Source of the DNA: Micromonospora nigra
Lineage (GTDB): Bacteria > Actinomycetota > Actinomycetes > Mycobacteriales > Micromonosporaceae
Direction of reading: 5' to 3'
NCBI RefSeq assembly: GCF_900091585.1
Contig: NZ_FMHT01000003.1
Coordinates: forward strand, 2,719,501-2,783,500
Length of the DNA: 64,000 nt
A program made the position numbers and the translations under genes. Shown piece by piece: positions 61,452 through 64,000 of this stretch (position 1 is the first letter of the stretch; every line of letters begins with the position of its first letter). Under the pieces are notes generated by a model. The model worked only from the letters and a program-made list of their open reading frames with translations, was not told where the DNA came from and did no database searches.

Positions 61452-62645
61452 TCACCAGCTGACGGGCAGGTTCTTCACTGCGAAGACGGATCCCTGCAGG
61501 CGCAGCGGCACCTCGTCGGCGGGGACTGCCAGACACAGGTCGGGAAACGCCTGCAGGAGCGCCGACAGGCCGATACGCAGCTCGACCCGGGCCAGGTTCT
61601 GGCCGAGGCACTGGTGGACGCCGAACCCGAAGGCCACGTGCCCCGAGGTGTCGCGGTCGATGTCCAGCGTCGCGGGGCAGGCGAACTTCGCCGGGTCGCG
61701 GTTGGCTGCCGGCAGCGACACCGTGACGGTGTCCCCCTTCTTGATCAGCTCGTCGTTGAGCTTGAGGTCCTCCATCGCGGTGCGGTACGTGTGGTACTGG
61801 TTGACGGTGAGGTACCGGAGGAGTTCCTCGATCGCGGCGTCGAGCTTCGCCGGATCCGCACGGAGCCTCGCCAGTTGGTCCTCGTGGTGCAGCAGCGCGA
61901 ACGTGCCGACGGCCAGTGCGCTCTCGGTGGTCTCGTAGCCGGCGAACAGCAGCAGGGTGACGATGTTGCGCAGTTCTTCCCCGGTCAGTTCCTCATTGGC
62001 GACCAGGGCGCTGATGAGGTCGTCCTCGGGCTGCCGGCGTCGTCTCTCGATGACCTCGTCGAAGAACGCCCCAGCCTTCTCGTAGGCGGCGGCGGCCTCC
62101 GCCGCGTCCGCCTCCGCGTCGTGCAGGAGGGTGATCGCGTTGAGGTAGCGGTCCCGCTCCGCGTACGGCAGGCCGACCAGCTGGGACAGCACCCTCAACA
62201 CGAGCGGTTTGGCGAAGGTCTTGACCAGGTCCGCCGGAGCCCCGTGCTCCCGCATGACCTCGATCTGCTCGGCGGCCACCGCCTCGACGTGCGCACTCAG
62301 CCGGCTCGTCCGGCGGACGGTGAACTCCCCCGTCAGCAGCCGACGGTAACGGGTGTGCTCCGGTGGGTCCATGTGGATGAACATGCCGGGGATCAGCGGG
62401 TGGGTCGGGATCACCTGGCCCTGGTGCGTCACCGGGAAGTGGCCGACCTCGCAGCTGTGGCTGAACCGCGGGTCGCTGAGCACCTCGCGCACCAACTCGT
62501 AGCTGGAGACGATCCAGCCGACATGCCCGTCGGGATAGAGCATCTTCGCGAGCGGACGCTGTTCGCGCAGCGCGTCGAACACCGCGGGCGGATCGAACTT
62601 GTCGGTTCGCGCCCACGGTTCCTCGAAGGAAATGGCGTCGGTCAT
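61452..62645 (-). CDS. Cytochrome P450 (bacterial, CYP105/107-like)
   Basis: A 397-aa soluble P450. Its oxygen-binding helix has [10 protein letters not shown] (A235-T240), ExxR is E274-LLR277, and the heme loop is [11 protein letters not shown] with C346 as thiolate ligand. The meander and [10 protein letters not shown] (C-helix) are normal, and length and motifs are complete. It uses ferredoxin partners not encoded here. It lies 40 bp upstream of rifA and 42 bp downstream of the small DUF5988-like gene on the same strand, with GAGAGG upstream of its ATG, so it is probably co-transcribed with the PKS. It is most likely a post-PKS tailoring oxidase of the ansamycin. The position oxidised cannot be told from the sequence. 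Confidence 0.9.
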   Translation of the reverse strand: MTDAISFEEPWARTDKFDPPAVFDALREQRPLAKMLYPDGHVGWIVSSYELVREVLSDPRFSHSCEVGHFPVTHQGQVIPTHPLIPGMFIHMDPPEHTRYRRLLTGEFTVRRTSRLSAHVEAVAAEQIEVMREHGAPADLVKTFAKPLVLRVLSQLVGLPYAERDRYLNAITLLHDAEADAAEAAAAYEKAGAFFDEVIERRRRQPEDDLISALVANEELTGEELRNIVTLLLFAGYETTESALAVGTFALLHHEDQLARLRADPAKLDAAIEELLRYLTVNQYHTYRTAMEDLKLNDELIKKGDTVTVSLPAANRDPAKFACPATLDIDRDTSGHVAFGFGVHQCLGQNLARVELRIGLSALLQAFPDLCLAVPADEVPLRLQGSVFAVKNLPVSW

Positions 62646-62687
62646 GGAGCACCTCTCACTCAGGAATGGTGTGCGGGTGAGCGGCCT

Positions 62688-62903
62688 CTATTCGGCGATC
62701 TTTGTACGGCCGGTCCACCGGAACACCGCCGCCTCGCATCCGTCCACCGTCTGGTATTCACCGTCGTGGACGAAGTGTTCGTAGCCGGCTCCGTGTCGAA
62801 CCTTGAGCGTCTGCCCCAATTCCGCTGCCGGGACACTGCGGTGCGGCGTCGACAGATCGATCGGCCCACCGCTGAGAATGACCTTCACCTGCGTGACACT
62901 CAT
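62688..62903 (-). CDS. Small DUF5988-like protein
   Basis: A 71-aa protein starting MSVTQVKVILSGGPIDL and ending FRWTGRTKIAE. The N-terminal V-I-L-x-GGP and the C-terminal RWTxRTKIAE match my memory of the DUF5988 family, small actinobacterial proteins of unknown function found near biosynthetic genes. It has no Cys pair, signal peptide or membrane segment; the central part GYEHFVHDGEYQTVDG is aromatic and polar. There are two adjacent ATGs. I prefer the second (62903) because it leaves 6 nt after GGGAG; the first (62906) leaves 3. It is the gene just upstream of the P450 and likely in the same operon. Function unknown. Confidence 0.7.
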   Translation of the reverse strand: MSVTQVKVILSGGPIDLSTPHRSVPAAELGQTLKVRHGAGYEHFVHDGEYQTVDGCEAAVFRWTGRTKIAE

Positions 62904-63038
62904 CATGATCTCCCACTCTCACGGGGTGAATTCCGCCCGAGATCCGGGCACGCGATGACCGCCGCGACGTCTTTGGCGCTGCTACCGCGAGATCCGACCG
63001 GTCAGGTCGTCAGCTGCTCCCTGCCGTGGCCGGCGTCG

Positions 63039-64000
63039 TCAACCGACATCGACGGGCTGGCCGGTGTGCACCGATTCGTAGGCGGCCTGGATGATCCGCT
63101 GCGTACGCACCGCGGTCTGGCCGTCCGGGCCGACTCCCTCACCGGTCTCGATCGTGCCGAGGAAATCCGCGAGCATCGCCGGGTTCGGGTCCTCCCCACC
63201 TGCTTCCCACCGGGCACCGCCGGTGGCGGCGTCGTACCCGTCGAGCAGCCGAGGGGCGGCGTCGTACTCCACGCTCGCCTTGTCACCGACGAAGGTGACG
63301 GCCGGCCCGCCCGCCGGCGACCGGCTCCAACTGCAGTCGAACGAGGCGACCACGCCGCTGCGGTACGTGACGGTGAGCACTGCCGCGCCCTCCGGACCCG
63401 ACCGGTCGCTGAGCACGTTGTTCACCTGTGCGTACACCTGTGTCGCGGGCTCCCCGTCGAGCACCATGTCCACCAGGTCGAGCAGGTACGGGGCGTTGGC
63501 GCCCAGCGCGCCGCCGTCCACGTCAGCCGCCGGCTGGGTGTTGTACGAGCCGTGGATGGTCGTCAGCGTGCCGATGACACCGTCGGTGATTCCTCGGCGT
63601 ACTGCGGCGAACGCCTCGCTGTAGCAGGCCGGGGACACGAGCGTGAGCCGGACACCCGACATGTCGCAGGTGTCCACCATGGCCTTGACGTCCAGTGCCT
63701 TGACGGCCAGCGGCTGTTCACACAGCACGAACGCCTCCGCCTCGGCCATGCGCTCGACCAGTTCCCGGCGGCGGCCGACCTCGCTGGCGACCACGACGGC
63801 GATGGGGCGCCATTCCAGCAGCTCGTCCCAGTTCGTGGCGAGGGGCACCCCGAGTTCTCCGGCGACGGCTCGATGTCGGGCCTGGTCGTCCGGCGAGCCG
63901 TCGGGATCGGCGATGAGCAGCTCGACGTCGGGCAGGTCACGCAGCAGCCGAGCGTAGGTCTCGGCGTGCCCGGACGCGAGGGACAGGATGGCGACTCTCA
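63039..64000 (-). CDS. Gfo/Idh/MocA-family oxidoreductase (start codon cut by window edge)
   Basis: An NAD(P)-dependent oxidoreductase of about 320 aa. The last two window bases on this strand are TG followed by AGA GTC GCC, reading RVAILSLASGHAETYARLL, so the start codon NTG very probably lies across the edge and only its first base is missing. The N-terminal dinucleotide fold is divergent: AILSLASGHA replaces the usual GxGxxG. The EKP motif is replaced by CEQPLAVKAL, still with an acidic residue and a Lys nearby. The C-terminal domain has GGALGANAPYLLDLVDMVL, the region of the catalytic Asp/His. It resembles sugar or cyclitol dehydrogenases. Its place upstream of the P450 suggests a tailoring or sugar-precursor role, but no substrate can be named. 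It is only distantly like RifL. Confidence 0.7.
   Translation of the reverse strand, partial: RVAILSLASGHAETYARLLRDLPDVELLIADPDGSPDDQARHRAVAGELGVPLATNWDELLEWRPIAVVVASEVGRRRELVERMAEAEAFVLCEQPLAVKALDVKAMVDTCDMSGVRLTLVSPACYSEAFAAVRRGITDGVIGTLTTIHGSYNTQPAADVDGGALGANAPYLLDLVDMVLDGEPATQVYAQVNNVLSDRSGPEGAAVLTVTYRSGVVASFDCSWSRSPAGGPAVTFVGDKASVEYDAAPRLLDGYDAATGGARWEAGGEDPNPAMLADFLGTIETGEGVGPDGQTAVRTQRIIQAAYESVHTGQPVDVG

Noticed and set aside
62930..63000. Short direct repeat CGAGATCCG upstream of the DUF5988-like gene as an operator
   Set aside because: Only 9 bp, not palindromic and easily expected by chance in this GC-rich sequence.

Overview
This window is the core of a rifamycin-type (naphthalenic ansamycin) biosynthetic gene cluster from a high-GC actinomycete. 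Nearly everything lies on the minus strand, so the pathway reads from right to left. Codon use is strongly G/C-ending. The mix of an ansamycin cluster with a secreted CBM13-GH62 arabinofuranosidase fits Micromonosporaceae or a related filamentous actinomycete, but the genus cannot be settled from this sequence.

Layout from right (upstream) to left (downstream): a Gfo/Idh/MocA oxidoreductase cut one base short at the right edge; a 71-aa DUF5988-like protein; a cytochrome P450; five giant type I PKS genes in the rifA-B-C-D-E order (about 61.4 to 8.75 kb); the chain-releasing amide synthase rifF; an unrecognised 54-aa gene; and the AHBA starter genes rifG, rifH, rifK, rifL and rifM. After a 411-bp gap with repeated LacI-type operator-like palindromes comes a lectin-GH62 gene. 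The left edge holds the 3' end of a plus-strand membrane protein gene. Gaps inside the rif block are 4-bp overlaps to about 50 bp, except 147 bp between rifH and rifK and 135 bp before the DUF5988-like gene. One very long operon is plausible.

How the genes work together: RifH, RifG, RifL, RifK and RifM supply 3-amino-5-hydroxybenzoate (AHBA). The CoA-ligase-like loading domain of RifA activates AHBA and loads it on its ACP. Ten modules extend the chain. AT motifs predict methylmalonyl for modules 1, 3-8 and 10 and malonyl for modules 2 and 9, giving 8 propionates and 2 acetates, which is the rifamycin/proansamycin X pattern. Module 1 has a KR but a broken DH. Module 2 has no KR. The module 3 KR has lost its catalytic Tyr. 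This fits the unreduced region that forms the naphthoquinone. RifE has no thioesterase, so RifF closes the macrolactam. rifI, rifN and rifJ are not in this window, nor is any regulator or resistance gene.

The pathway class is known. The less expected features are: KR cofactor loops one residue shorter in exactly modules 5-8; two long perfect DNA repeats between modules (390 and 220 bp) that look like gene conversion, one with foreign-looking codon use; the 54-aa Cys-rich gene translationally coupled to rifG; a rewritten NAT signature in RifF; a YGSH motif in the module 6 AT; and loss of rifI from between rifH and rifK.
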